Made by a program: the position numbers and the translations under genes
Assembly: GCF_009866765.1 (NCBI RefSeq)
Contig: NZ_CP019431.1
Location: forward strand, 1,178,001 to 1,242,000
Length of the DNA stretch: 64,000 nucleotides
Origin: Pseudomonas sp. S35
Lineage (GTDB): Bacteria > Pseudomonadota > Gammaproteobacteria > Pseudomonadales > Pseudomonadaceae
Direction: 5' to 3'
In this document: piece after piece, positions 8,807-19,940 of the stretch
How positions within the stretch are numbered: position 1 is the first letter of the stretch
Layout of the letters: every line of letters starts with the position of its first letter
The notes under the pieces: generated by a model
What the model was told of the DNA's origin: nothing
The model's database searches: none
What the model saw: only the letters and a program-made list of their open reading frames with translations

Positions 8807-10171
8807 ATGAAAATAACCAAAAGTCTGTTGCACGTAGGTGTGCTTGGGCTGTCGATCCTGGCGAGCAACGTCATGGCGGCAGTGTCGGCGGATGAAGCCG
8901 CCAAGCTGGGCACCTCCCTGACCCCGATGGGCGCTGAAATGGCCGGTAACGCCGCGGGCACCATCCCGAAATGGTCACCGATGCCGACCAATGCCGGTGC
9001 AGTGGATGCCAAAGGTTTCCTCGCCAACCCGTACGCCAGCGAGCAGCCGCAATTCACGATCACCGCGCAAAACGTCGAGCAGTACAAAGACAAGCTGGCG
9101 CCGGGGCAGTACGCGATGTTCAAGCGTTACCCGGAAACCTTCAAGATGCCGGTCTACCCGACCCATCGCGGCGCTACCGTGCCGGCCGAGGTGTTTGCCT
9201 CCATCAAGAAAAACGCCACCACTACCAACCTGGTGTCCGGCGGCAACGGCCTGGAGAACTTTGAAACGGCCGTGCCGTTCCCGATCCCGAAAACCGGTGT
9301 GGAAGTCATCTGGAACCACATCACCCGTTACCGGGGTGGCAGCGTGACTCGCCTGGTGACCCAGGCCACGCCGCAAACCAACGGTTCCTACAGCCTGGTG
9401 TACTTCCGCGACCAGTTCGTGTTCCGCGACAAGATGAAGGACTTCGACCCGAAAAACCCAGGCAACGTGCTGTTCTACTTCAAGCAGCAAGTGACCGCGC
9501 CGGCACGTCTGGCCGGTGGTGTACTGCTGGTGCACGAAACCCTGGACCAAGTGAAGGAACCGCGTTCGGCATGGGTCTACAACGCCGGTCAGCGCCGTGT
9601 GCGCCGGGCGCCGCAAGTGTCCTATGACGGGCCGGGTACTGCCGCCGACGGCCTGCGTACCTCCGACAACCTCGACATGTACAACGGTGCGCCGGATCGC
9701 TACGACTGGAAACTGGAAGGCAAGAAGGAAATCTACATCGCCTCCAACAGCTACAAGATCGACGATCCGAAGCTCAAGTACGCCGACATCATCAAGGCCG
9801 GCCACATCAACCAAGACCTGACGCGCTACGAGCTGCGTCGCGTCTGGCACGTGGTCGCCACCTTGAAGGAAGGCCAGCGTCACATCTACGCCAAGCGTGA
9901 CTTCTTCATCGACGAAGACACCTGGCAAGCCGCGGTGATCGATCACTACGACGGTCGTGGCCAGCTGTGGCGCGTCGCCGAAGCCCATGCCGAGAACTAC
10001 TACGACAAGCAAGTGCCGTGGTACGCCCTGGAAACCCTCTACGACCTGCAGTCCGGCCGCTACCTGGCCCTGGGCATGAAGAACGAAGAGAAGCAGGCGT
10101 ATGACTTCGGCTTCACCGCCACCACCAGCGACTTCACCCCAGCAGCCCTGCGCCAGGATGGTGTTCGCTAA
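8807..10171 (+). CDS. DUF1329 family exported lipid-handling protein
   Basis: A 454-residue protein with a signal peptide (MKITKSLLHVGVLGLSIL, cleavage likely after NVMA). The ATG at 8807 has AGGAAG a short distance upstream; a start eight codons earlier would spoil the signal. The DUF1329 family is thought to adopt a LolB-like fold suited to binding lipids in the periplasm. Members are nearly always paired with DUF1302 barrels, as here. The gene ends 16 bases before a REPIN. It probably works with the preceding barrel and the acyl-CoA ligase in taking up or exporting a hydrophobic substrate; this is inference. Confidence 0.85.
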   Translation: MKITKSLLHVGVLGLSILASNVMAAVSADEAAKLGTSLTPMGAEMAGNAAGTIPKWSPMPTNAGAVDAKGFLANPYASEQPQFTITAQNVEQYKDKLAPGQYAMFKRYPETFKMPVYPTHRGATVPAEVFASIKKNATTTNLVSGGNGLENFETAVPFPIPKTGVEVIWNHITRYRGGSVTRLVTQATPQTNGSYSLVYFRDQFVFRDKMKDFDPKNPGNVLFYFKQQVTAPARLAGGVLLVHETLDQVKEPRSAWVYNAGQRRVRRAPQVSYDGPGTAADGLRTSDNLDMYNGAPDRYDWKLEGKKEIYIASNSYKIDDPKLKYADIIKAGHINQDLTRYELRRVWHVVATLKEGQRHIYAKRDFFIDEDTWQAAVIDHYDGRGQLWRVAEAHAENYYDKQVPWYALETLYDLQSGRYLALGMKNEEKQAYDFGFTATTSDFTPAALRQDGVR

Positions 10172-10187
10172 CCTGCAGCCGTACCCA

Positions 10188-10281
10188 AATGTGGGAGGGG
10201 GCTTGCCCCCGATAGCGATGTGACAGTCAGCCTAGGCATTGACTGATCCACCGCCATCGGGAGCAAGCCCCCTCCCACTTT
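10188..10281. repeat. REPIN (inverted REP pair)
   Basis: The arms (about 10188-10213 and 10255-10280) are inverted copies of GTGGGAGGGGGCTTGC followed by CCCGAT, separated by about 40 bases. It is the same class as the element at 1045-1138. It lies between the DUF1329 gene and the LuxR regulator and separates their transcripts. Confidence 0.9.
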
Positions 10282-10413
10282 TTGTTTGCCGCGATATTTC
10301 TTGTCGCAGTTCTTTTTCAGGCAAATGTTGCAAAGATCTACAAACCTGCTGCTTTTACCGCTAGTCTGCGGGCATCTGCAATGCCGACAACAGCCTTCTA
10401 CAAGAGCCCGGCG

Positions 10414-13143
10414 ATGACTGATCTGTCCCGAATCCAAGGGCCTGCCAGTGCGGTCATTCCGACCCTGGAAGGTCGCTTCTACAGGCCACCGCTGCCTGAC
10501 GGCTACGTGCTGCGCCCCCGCCTGTGTGAACGGCTGAGCGCCGGCCTCGAGGGGCGGTTGCTGCTGGTCAGCGCACCGGCGGGGTTCGGCAAGAGTTCGT
10601 TGGCGGTGGAATTCTGCCAGAGCCTGCCGGCCCACTGGCAAAGCCTGTGGCTGGGCCTGAGCCCGCGAGACAACGACCCGGGCCGTTTTCTGGAGCGCCT
10701 GCTCGAAGGCTTGCAGCACTACTTCCCGCAACTCGGCGCACAGTCCCTGGGCCTGCTGAAAATGCGCCAGCGCCACCAGCCGTTTGCTTTTGAAGAATGG
10801 CTCGACGGCCTGCTCGACGAACTGACGGTTCACTTGTCCACCCGTGCGCCGCTGTTGCTGGTGCTGGATGACTACCACCTGGCCCAAGGCCCGGTACTGG
10901 ACCGCTGCCTGCAGTTTTTCCTCAACCATTTGCCCGATGGCTTGCTGGTGCTGGTGACCAGTCGCCAGCGCCCGGACTGGCACCTGGCGCGCTTGCGCCT
11001 GTCGCGGCATTTGCTGGAACTGCACGAGCAAGACCTGCGCCTGACTCATGCCGAATCCCTGGCGGTGCTGGACCGCCACAGCAGTTCGTTGAAGGGCGAG
11101 GCCCTCGATAACCTGATCCGGCGTAGCGAAGGTTGGGTCGCCGGGCTGCGATTCTGGTTGCTGGCCGCCTCCGAAGCCGGCAACGAAGGCGCCTTGCCCC
11201 AAAGCCTGCATGGCGGGGAAGGGTTGATCCGCGACTATCTGCTGGAAGAAGTGATCGACTGCCTGCCACCTGAAGTGCAGGCATTCCTGTTCGATACTGC
11301 GCCCCAGGAGCGTTTTTGCAGCGCGTTATGCGACGCCGTGCGCGAAGCCCATGACAGCGCCGAGATCCTGCGTTACCTGCAATCGCATCAAGTGTTCCTG
11401 GTGCCCCTCGACGAGCAGGGGCATTGGTACCGCTATCATCACTTGTTCTCCGATCTGCTGCGTACCCGACGTGCGAGCAGCAACGTATTGCCGGCCGCCA
11501 GTCTGCACCTGCGCGCGTGCCGTTGGTTCAATGCCCAAGGCTTGATTGATGAGGCGGTGGAGCAGGCGTTACGTGCCGGCCATCTCGACGTGGCGGCCAA
11601 CCTGGTGCAGAACCTGTCCGAGGAGCAACTGCTGGCCGAGCAGAATGTCGGCATGCTGCTGCGTTGGAAAATGGACTTGCCCGACAGCCTGCTGATCAGC
11701 ACGCCGCGTCTGATCGTGCTGTACAGCTGGGCATTGGGGCTGGCCTGCCAGTTGGATGCCGCAGAAGAATTATCCGGCTACCTCAGTCGCTTTCTACCCG
11801 CCCCGTCGGCCACGGCGCAAAAGTCGATGCTGGCCCAATGGCTGGCGCTGAGCGGGATTATCGCCCGGGGCCGGGGCGATCGAGAGTTGACCCAGCGCTA
11901 TTGCAGCGAGGCGTTGGAAAGCCTGCCGCAACGGCGCTACGGCCAGCGGCTGGTGTGCCTGTCGACCCTGTCCAACCTGGCCATTGCCGATGGCGATCTG
12001 TGGCGCGCCCGTGGCCTGAACCGCGAATCCCTGGAGCTGGCGCAGCGTGTCGGCAACCCGCTGTTCGAGGCCCTGGCCCATTACGATCGAGCGCGGGTCT
12101 TGCAGGCGCGCGGTGAAATCCTGCGCGCCCTCGATGAAGTGCGCCAGGGCCTGCAACGTTTGCACGGCCTGGCGCCGCAGCGCTTGTACGCGGTACGTGC
12201 GCGGTTGTCGCTCTACGAGGGCTATTTGCTGATCGTGCGTAACCAGGCTGAAAGCGGAATGGCCCTCCTGCGTGCAGGCCTGGCCGAAGCCCGTGCCTGC
12301 CGCGACATCAGCGTGCTGATAGGCCATTGCGTGATCGCCAACTTTGAAGGGCGGCGCAATGACTTCCCCCGGGCGTTCGCCGAACTCGCCGAGGCCGAAC
12401 GCTTGATGCATATCTGGGACGTGCCGCCGATCTACTACCTGGCGATGATCACCCTGATCAAATGCGAGCTGTGGCTGGCCCAGGGCCGCACCGACCTGGC
12501 CGATGCCTGGCTGACCCGGTTGGGCCAGACCTATAACGGCGAGCATGCTGCGGCCGCACCGGAATTCCACCCCCACCTGCCGCAACATATCGGGCTGCAA
12601 CAGGCGGCCCTCGATGCCATCCGTCATCAGCCCGATGCGGCATTGCAACGACTCGAAGGGCTGGTGCAGCATGCCCATGACAGTGGGCGCCAGATGATTG
12701 CCCTGATGGCGCTTACCCAGCAGGCGCAGTTGCTGCTGGACAGTGGCCAGGATGCCAAGGCGCGAGTGGTATTGGCCCGCGCCCTTGAGGCGGGTGCCGG
12801 AGGGGCGTTGCAACCGTTCCAGCGCTTGCTGGAAGGCTACCCGGACTGGATGCGCGAGCAACTGGGCAAAGACCCCCACGGCCTGTTGAATCAAAATTTG
12901 CTGACGCAGCTGCCGGCGGTTGCGGCAGTCGAAATCTCGTCTACCCACGAAACCCTGAGCGTGCGCGAGCTGGCGGTCCTGCAACTGATCGCCCAAGGTT
13001 GCTCCAACCAGGAAATCAGCAACCGGTTGTTTATCTCCCTGCATACGGTCAAGACCCATGCCAGCCATATCAACAGCAAGCTCGGCGTGGAGCGGCGTAC
13101 CCAGGCTGTAGCGAGGGCGCAGGAGTTAAGGTTGATCGGTTAG
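10414..13143 (+). CDS. MalT-like LuxR-family transcriptional activator
   Basis: A 909-residue regulator of the large ATP-binding LuxR type. It has a Walker A motif APAGFGKS (54-61), a Walker B LLLVLDDYH (147-155), a long helical TPR-like middle that would bind the inducer, and a C-terminal LuxR helix-turn-helix (about 845-909: LSVRELAVLQLIAQGCSNQEIS and HTVKTHASHI). Proteins of this layout (MalT, AcoK) are activators that need ATP and an effector. The start is uncertain: ATG 10414 is preferred because the family sequence begins there, while ATG 10381 is in frame and also possible. Its position after the DUF1302/DUF1329 genes suggests it controls them and the acyl-CoA ligase. Confidence 0.87.
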   Translation: MTDLSRIQGPASAVIPTLEGRFYRPPLPDGYVLRPRLCERLSAGLEGRLLLVSAPAGFGKSSLAVEFCQSLPAHWQSLWLGLSPRDNDPGRFLERLLEGLQHYFPQLGAQSLGLLKMRQRHQPFAFEEWLDGLLDELTVHLSTRAPLLLVLDDYHLAQGPVLDRCLQFFLNHLPDGLLVLVTSRQRPDWHLARLRLSRHLLELHEQDLRLTHAESLAVLDRHSSSLKGEALDNLIRRSEGWVAGLRFWLLAASEAGNEGALPQSLHGGEGLIRDYLLEEVIDCLPPEVQAFLFDTAPQERFCSALCDAVREAHDSAEILRYLQSHQVFLVPLDEQGHWYRYHHLFSDLLRTRRASSNVLPAASLHLRACRWFNAQGLIDEAVEQALRAGHLDVAANLVQNLSEEQLLAEQNVGMLLRWKMDLPDSLLISTPRLIVLYSWALGLACQLDAAEELSGYLSRFLPAPSATAQKSMLAQWLALSGIIARGRGDRELTQRYCSEALESLPQRRYGQRLVCLSTLSNLAIADGDLWRARGLNRESLELAQRVGNPLFEALAHYDRARVLQARGEILRALDEVRQGLQRLHGLAPQRLYAVRARLSLYEGYLLIVRNQAESGMALLRAGLAEARACRDISVLIGHCVIANFEGRRNDFPRAFAELAEAERLMHIWDVPPIYYLAMITLIKCELWLAQGRTDLADAWLTRLGQTYNGEHAAAAPEFHPHLPQHIGLQQAALDAIRHQPDAALQRLEGLVQHAHDSGRQMIALMALTQQAQLLLDSGQDAKARVVLARALEAGAGGALQPFQRLLEGYPDWMREQLGKDPHGLLNQNLLTQLPAVAAVEISSTHETLSVRELAVLQLIAQGCSNQEISNRLFISLHTVKTHASHINSKLGVERRTQAVARAQELRLIG

Positions 13144-13172
13144 CGATTGACGATGTGCGGTCGGCGAGCTTG

Positions 13173-13217
13173 TTGTGGCGAGCGAGTTTGCCCGCGCTGG
13201 AGCGCGAAGCGCCCCCC
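13173..13217. repeat. REP remnant
   Basis: TTGTGGCGAGCGAGTTTGCC followed by CGCGCTGGAGCGCGAAGCGC is recognisable as the Pseudomonas REP core plus its GCGCTGG-AGCGC hairpin. It is a single copy with no inverted partner. It lies directly after the LuxR gene and may act as a transcript end. Confidence 0.65.
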
Positions 13218-13275
13218 TTCTGTTTTAATGGTGCATTGACTTCAGCGCTATTTGATTTGCATCAGAGGACAGCCC

Positions 13276-13920
13276 TTGGAACCTACAACACCTGCGCTCA
13301 TCCGCGAAACCTTCCCCGTCGGCCCCCTGCAATGCAACTGCACCATCATCGGCGACCCTCTCACCAAAAAAGCCATCGTAGTCGACCCGGGCGGCAACCA
13401 TGAACTGATCCTGGCACGCCTTGAAGCGTTGGGCTTGAAGGTGGTGAGCATCATCCATACCCATGCCCATCTCGATCACTTCCTGGCATCAGGCCAGTTG
13501 AAAGAGAAGACTGGCGCGACCTTGCACCTGCACAAGGAAGACCAGTTCCTCTGGGATAACCTGGAAATGCAGTGCCAGATGTTTCGCGTGCCCTATACGC
13601 CAGTACCTTCGCCGGACCGCTGGCTGGAAGATGACGAAGAATTGGCGTGCGGCTGCGGCGTGGCGTTGCATACGCCGGGTCACACGCCGGGATCGATGAG
13701 CTTCTGGTTTGCCGATGCCAGGTTGCTGATTGCCGGGGACACATTGTTCCGGCGTGGTGTGGGGCGTACCGATTTGTGGGGCGGCGACCAGGCCACGATC
13801 GTACGTTCGATCAAGCAGCGGCTGTATACGCTCGACGAGGGCGCGACGGTGGTGGCGGGTCACGGGCCTGACACGCGGTTGGGGGATGAGATGCGCGAGA
13901 ACCCGTTTGTGCGGGCTTAA
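13276..13920 (+). CDS. MBL-fold metallo-hydrolase (glyoxalase II-like)
   Basis: A 214-residue metallo-beta-lactamase-fold hydrolase. It shows the zinc motif THAHLDH in IIHTHAHLDH, further ligands in HTPGHTPGS and AGDTLF, and a last histidine in AGHGP. This short glyoxalase II-like group includes enzymes that hydrolyse thioesters such as S-lactoylglutathione; the substrate here is not known. The start is a TTG at 13276 supported by AGAGGA (13264-13269) six bases upstream. The in-frame TTG at 13252 has no ribosome site. It stands alone between a REP remnant and an OmpA-like gene. Confidence 0.85.
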   Translation: MEPTTPALIRETFPVGPLQCNCTIIGDPLTKKAIVVDPGGNHELILARLEALGLKVVSIIHTHAHLDHFLASGQLKEKTGATLHLHKEDQFLWDNLEMQCQMFRVPYTPVPSPDRWLEDDEELACGCGVALHTPGHTPGSMSFWFADARLLIAGDTLFRRGVGRTDLWGGDQATIVRSIKQRLYTLDEGATVVAGHGPDTRLGDEMRENPFVRA

Positions 13921-14127
13921 AGCAGGCGTTGTCAGCCCGTTGTAGAAAAACGCAGGTCGCGTTCAGCCGGTGTCTGCTACGGTTTCTATAGCGGTAATGC
14001 TGGCCACCTTTTGTTACAGCTGCGCGGGCGACGATGGAATTTTTGCCGTTTGTCGCGTTCTAAACTGGGCCCAGGTCCATTGCCAATGTCCTGTGCACCA
14101 CAGAATGCAAAAGTAGGAGCTCCCTTC

Positions 14128-14892
14128 ATGTTCACTCCGCGTCGTCTGCTTGTTGTCGCTACCGCCGTAGCCCTGTTGTCCGGCTGCGCTTCACCTAATC
14201 CTTATGACGGCAGCAGCCAGGGACAGGCGAATAATGAATCCAGCGGTATGAGCAAAACCGCCAAGTACGGCGGCCTCGGTGCCCTGGCCGGTGCATTGGC
14301 CGGTGCCGCCATCGACCATAACAACCGTGGCAAGGGCGCGCTGATCGGTGCGGTGGTTGCGGGTGCTGGCGCAGCCGGTTATGGCTACTATGCCGACCAG
14401 CAGGAAAAGAAACTGCGCGAGAGCATGGCCAACACCGGGGTTGAAGTTCAGCGCCAGGGCGACCAGATCAAACTGATCATGCCGGGCAACATCACCTTCG
14501 CCACCAACTCGGACGCGATTTCCAGCAGCTTCTATCAGCCACTGAACAATCTGGCCAACTCTCTCAAGCAGTTCAACCAGAACACCATCCAGATCGTAGG
14601 CTACACCGACAGTACCGGTAGCCGCCAACTGAACATGGACTTGTCCCAGCGTCGTGCGCAGAGCGTGGCCAACTACCTGACGTCGCAAGGTGTCAACGGC
14701 GCCAACCTGAGCGCACGTGGTGCCGGCCCTGATAACCCGATTGCCAGCAATGCCGACGTTAACGGTCGCGCCCAGAACCGTCGCGTAGAGGTCAACCTTG
14801 GGCCAATCCCAGGTCAGCAATACGGCGGTCAGCAGCAGGCGCCTCAACAAAACAACCAGTTCCAGGGCAACCCGTACCAGCAGTACCAGTAA
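14128..14892 (+). CDS. OmpA-family lipoprotein with glycine zipper (YiaD-like)
   Basis: A 254-residue outer-membrane lipoprotein. The ATG at 14128 has TAGGAG upstream and gives a lipoprotein signal with lipobox LLSGC (Cys20). A Gly/Ala-rich zipper (about 50-90) follows, then an OmpA-like peptidoglycan-binding domain (about 125-235) with GYTDSTGSRQLNMDLSQRRA and NGRAQNRRVE. The C-terminus is Gln-rich. Family members tie the outer membrane to peptidoglycan. A strong terminator follows immediately, shared with the convergent BON-domain gene. Confidence 0.9.
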   Translation: MFTPRRLLVVATAVALLSGCASPNPYDGSSQGQANNESSGMSKTAKYGGLGALAGALAGAAIDHNNRGKGALIGAVVAGAGAAGYGYYADQQEKKLRESMANTGVEVQRQGDQIKLIMPGNITFATNSDAISSSFYQPLNNLANSLKQFNQNTIQIVGYTDSTGSRQLNMDLSQRRAQSVANYLTSQGVNGANLSARGAGPDNPIASNADVNGRAQNRRVEVNLGPIPGQQYGGQQQAPQQNNQFQGNPYQQYQ

Positions 14893-14903
14893 ACGCTGGC
14901 CAG

Positions 14904-14945
14904 AAAAAAGGGCGCCGTGCAGTCAATGCACGGCGCCCTTTTTTG
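14904..14945. terminator. Bidirectional rho-independent terminator
   Basis: A perfect 12-bp stem (GGGCGCCGTGCA at 14910-14921 with its complement at 14927-14938) and a 5-base loop. An A-run lies on the left and a T-run on the right, so it can end transcripts of both the OmpA-like gene and the convergent BON-domain gene. Confidence 0.95.
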
Positions 14946-14960
14946 TGGTTGTCGGTTACA

Positions 14961-16595
<1,635 letters not shown>

Positions 16596-16596
<1 letters not shown>

Positions 16597-18407
16597 CAGC
16601 GCGGGGTGTCCGGCAGGCGTTGAATCTCACCGCCGACGAACTTCGCCCATGGCATCTGGCGGTCAACGCGCTGGTTGGCACTGATGCCCAAGTTGCCCGA
16701 GAGGCCATCAACCCGTGTGTCCGGCAGTGCCTTGAGCTGGCCCAGGCGTGGCGCCAGGCGGTAGGCATCCACGCCCATCGCATACAGGCGGCCGAGGCTG
16801 CCATTGGCTTGTGGCCACTGCGCAGCCACCTGGTTGCGCAGCGGGTCGGTGGTGTTGAGCAGCCAAGGGGTTTCGCAGAACATCACGTTGGTCATGTCCA
16901 GGTACTGATTCTTGTCGCCACTGGCGCTGAAGACGTGGGATGTCGCATACACCGGCACATCGCCTGCGTACTGGAAGTTCAGCGTCGGCTTGATCTGCTG
17001 GGCCAGTTGCGGGGTAACGGCCAGGAAGATGAACTCGATGTCCTGGCGACGCGACGGTTGTGCTGCTACGTCGGCGCCGACGGCGCTTTGCAGGCTCTTG
17101 GCGCGACCTTCGCTTTTACGCAGTTGGAACAGGTCGGCGATTTGCTGGGCGAGGGCGACCGGCTGGTCGACATACTCGACACCGACAACCGTGCCGCCAT
17201 TGGCTTCCCAATCCTGACGGAAAGCCTTGTAGACACGCTCGCCCCATTCGCCACGCGGCACCATTGCTGCAGCGCGGTGCAGGCCGTCGGCGCGGGCGCG
17301 ACGCGAGACTTCGCGGGCTTCGTCTTCAGCGGCCAAGCCGAACTGGAACAACTGTGCCGGGCCTTGATCGGTCTCGCTGTAGTTCAGCGCCAGGGTGGTG
17401 ATCGGCAGTTGCGGGCGGGCGCTGAGTTGTTTGACCAATGGCTTTTCCAGCGGGCCGACCACCAGTTGAACGCCGGTGGCCTGGGCCTTGGCGTAGAAGT
17501 CGTCGATAGAGGTCAGGCGCGAACTGTCATAGAACTCGATGACCGGAGGTTTCTGCCCGGCTTGTTCAGCCTGGTAGTGGGCCGCCATGAAGCCTTCGCG
17601 CAGGGCTTTGCCCACGGAGGCCAAGGGGCCGTCCTGGGGCAACAACAGGGCGATTTTGGTCAAGGGTTGGCTGGCGAGCTCCTTGAGCTTGGTCAGCGGC
17701 GTTGGCAGTTGCAGGGCGGCCGGGTGGTCCGGGTTCCGTGCGCGCCAGGTGTCGATAGCTGCCTGTTGTTGCTCCAGCGTACCAGCGCCTTTGACCGACT
17801 GCGCCAGGGTGATCCAGCCGTCCAGGGTCGGATTGCCGCTTGCTTGCAGTTGCTCGGCGGGCAGGGCTGCGATCAAGGTCCAGATGGCTTCGTGATTGCT
17901 GCTGGCGGCATCGCCGGTCAGCAACGGAGCCATGGCGACACGTTCGCGCGCCGCGGCCAGGGTCTGGCCATCGGCCTCATAAGCGCGTGCGTGTACGGTG
18001 TCGGTGCGGATCTGCTGGTCTGCGGGCAGGTCCTTGAGGCTTTGCAGGCTCGGATGGTTCAGGGCGGTCAACGCGGCCTTGGGTTGGTTGCGCGCCATCG
18101 CCAGTTCAGCTGCCAGGGTGCTGGCAAATACTTGGGCGGCGGGCTTGAGGGCATCCAGGGGCACTTGGGCAAGAATCTGCGACGAGCGGCCAGGGTTGTT
18201 CTGGCGGTAGGCCATGTCAGCCGCGCTCAGGCGCAGCAAGGCCGCCTTTTCTGGCGTCTTGGCGGTAGTAGCCTGTTCGAGCAGTTGCTCGATACTGGCA
18301 TCCGGGGTCCGTGGAAGGTCGCCAAGGCTGGACGAGGGCGAGCTGGCGCAAGCGGCCAGTAAGGCAGCGAGGCAGAGGGCGGAGAGCAGCCGCAGGCAAG
18401 CGATCAT
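16596..18407 (-). CDS. lpoA: Penicillin-binding protein activator LpoA
   Basis: A 603-residue outer-membrane lipoprotein (lipobox LLAAC, Cys20) of the LppC/LpoA family. An N-terminal helical TPR-like domain (about 30-250) is followed by a periplasmic-binding-protein-like domain (about 260-595; start of domain TKIALLLPQDGPLASVGKALREG). LpoA reaches through the periplasm to stimulate PBP1a. The ATG at 18407, with AGGA upstream, begins the lipoprotein signal; an extension of eight codons upstream is not needed. First gene of the lpoA-yraN-SIS-dolP run and divergent from rsmI. Confidence 0.9.
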
Positions 18408-18616
18408 GTAAGTGTTCCTGATACCGATCAAATTAGCGTGGAATTGTACCCAAGCACTGGCCCAGGCGCGATGTTACTGGCGTGAAACCGTCGATTTAGG
18501 TCGTGCAAATGTTGTAATGAGTGCTGAGTGGCTGAAAAGGCATCGCCTGTGATGGCATATTTTCGAGGCCCCTACGCGCTACAATGCGGCTTTTTCCAAC
18601 TATCGAGGTGTGCGTT

Positions 18617-19489
18617 TTGACTGCTCCAGGTCCTTTGAATTCCACTGCAGGCTCGCTTTTTGTCGTGGCGACGCCCATTGGCAACCTGGACGACATCAGT
18701 GCCCGGGCGCTGAAAGTGTTGCGCGAGGTTAAATTGATCGCGGCGGAAGATACGCGGCACTCCCAGCGGTTGATGCAGCATTTTGGTATCAGCACGCCAT
18801 TAGCGGCCTGTCACGAGCACAACGAACGCGAAGAAGGCAGTCGCTTTATCGTCCGCCTGCTGGCCGGTGACGATGTGGCACTGATCTCCGACGCGGGCAC
18901 GCCGCTGATCTCCGACCCGGGCTACCACCTGGTTCGCCAGGCGCGGGCCGCTGGTATCAATGTAGTGCCTGTTCCGGGCGCGTGCGCGCTGATTGCTGCA
19001 TTGTCGGCTGCTGGGTTGCCGTCCGACCGCTTTATTTTCGAAGGCTTCCTGCCAGCCAAGACCGTTGGGCGCCGTGCGCGTCTACAGGCGGTAAAGGAAG
19101 AACCGCGGACGTTGATCTTCTACGAAGCCCCGCACCGTATTCTGGAATGCCTGCAGGATATGGAACTGGTCTTCGGTGGCGAGCGCTTGGCATTGCTGGC
19201 GCGTGAGCTGACCAAGACCTTTGAAACCCTCAAGGGCCTGCCGCTGGAGGAGTTGCGTGCATTTGTAGAAGGCGACAGTAATCAGCAGCGGGGCGAGTGC
19301 GTCGTACTGGTGGCTGGCTGGACCGCGCCGGAGGCCGAGGATGCGGTCGGCAACGAGGCCATGCGTATCCTGGACCTGCTGCTCAAGGAAATGCCCCTCA
19401 AGCGCGCCGCGGCCCTGGCGTCGGAAATTACCGGTGTACGCAAGAACGTGCTGTATCAAGTCGCGCTGGATAAACAGAAAGCTGAATAG
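18617..19489 (+). CDS. rsmI: 16S rRNA (cytidine(1402)-2'-O)-methyltransferase RsmI
   Basis: A 290-residue tetrapyrrole-methylase-fold enzyme that 2'-O-methylates C1402 of 16S rRNA. Motifs: LFVVATPIGNLDDISARAL near the N-terminus, AAEDTRHSQRL, and LISDAGTPLISDPG. The start is a TTG at 18617 with GAGG at 18605-18608. The ATG 11 codons upstream lies before this ribosome site and would add non-family residues. Divergent from lpoA, the same arrangement as E. coli yraL (rsmI)/lpoA. The RNase P RNA gene follows. Confidence 0.92.
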   Translation: MTAPGPLNSTAGSLFVVATPIGNLDDISARALKVLREVKLIAAEDTRHSQRLMQHFGISTPLAACHEHNEREEGSRFIVRLLAGDDVALISDAGTPLISDPGYHLVRQARAAGINVVPVPGACALIAALSAAGLPSDRFIFEGFLPAKTVGRRARLQAVKEEPRTLIFYEAPHRILECLQDMELVFGGERLALLARELTKTFETLKGLPLEELRAFVEGDSNQQRGECVVLVAGWTAPEAEDAVGNEAMRILDLLLKEMPLKRAAALASEITGVRKNVLYQVALDKQKAE

Positions 19490-19547
19490 TTCCAGGGCTA
19501 AAGCTGTATTTCGTCTGAGCGTGATGGCGATGCTGCACTTTTAATAC

Positions 19548-19575
19548 TTGTCCTGAAGCCGCCGTGCCGTTAACC
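19548..19575 (+). promoter_or_regulatory. Candidate rnpB promoter
   Basis: TTGTCC (19548-19553), a 16-base spacer and TTAACC (19570-19575) precede the start of the RNase P RNA, and a GC-rich stretch like that of stable-RNA promoters follows. The match to consensus is partial. Confidence 0.4.
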
Positions 19576-19583
19576 TGCGCGGC

Positions 19584-19940
19584 GGAGAGTCGATTGGACA
19601 GTCGCTGCCCTCTATGAAAATTAGGGGGGGGAGGAAAGTCCGGGCTCCATAGGGCGAAGTGCCAGGTAATGCCTGGGAGGCGTGAGCCTACGGAAAGTGC
19701 CACAGAAAATAACCGCCTAAGCACTTCGGTGCCGGTAAGGGTGAAAAGGTGCGGTAAGAGCGCACCGCACGACTGGCAACAGTTCGTGGCTAGGTAAACC
19801 CCACTTGGAGCAAGACCAAATAGGGTCCCAAGGCGTGGCCCGCGCTGGGACCGGGTAGGTTGCTAAAGGTGTCCAGTGATGGCCATCGTAGACGAATGAC
19901 TGTTCAAGACAGAACCCGGCTTACAGATCGACTCTCCACC
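19584..19940 (+). ncRNA. rnpB: RNase P RNA (class A)
   Basis: The catalytic RNA of ribonuclease P, which cuts the 5' leader from precursor tRNAs. The ends pair perfectly over 11 bases (19584-19594 with 19927-19937, GGAGAGTCGAT and its complement), forming P1. The universal segments are present: GAGGAAAGTCCGGGCTCC near the 5' side, the ACAGAAAATAACCGCC region in the middle, and the AGACAGAACCCGGCTTAC segment near the 3' end. It lies between rsmI and mraZ. The exact 3' end after the P1 strand is approximate. Confidence 0.97.

Noticed and set aside
10282..10413. 44-residue N-terminal extension of the MalT-like regulator
   Set aside because: Begins next to the REPIN and does not resemble the family start; the ATG at 10414 fits better, though 10381 is not excluded.
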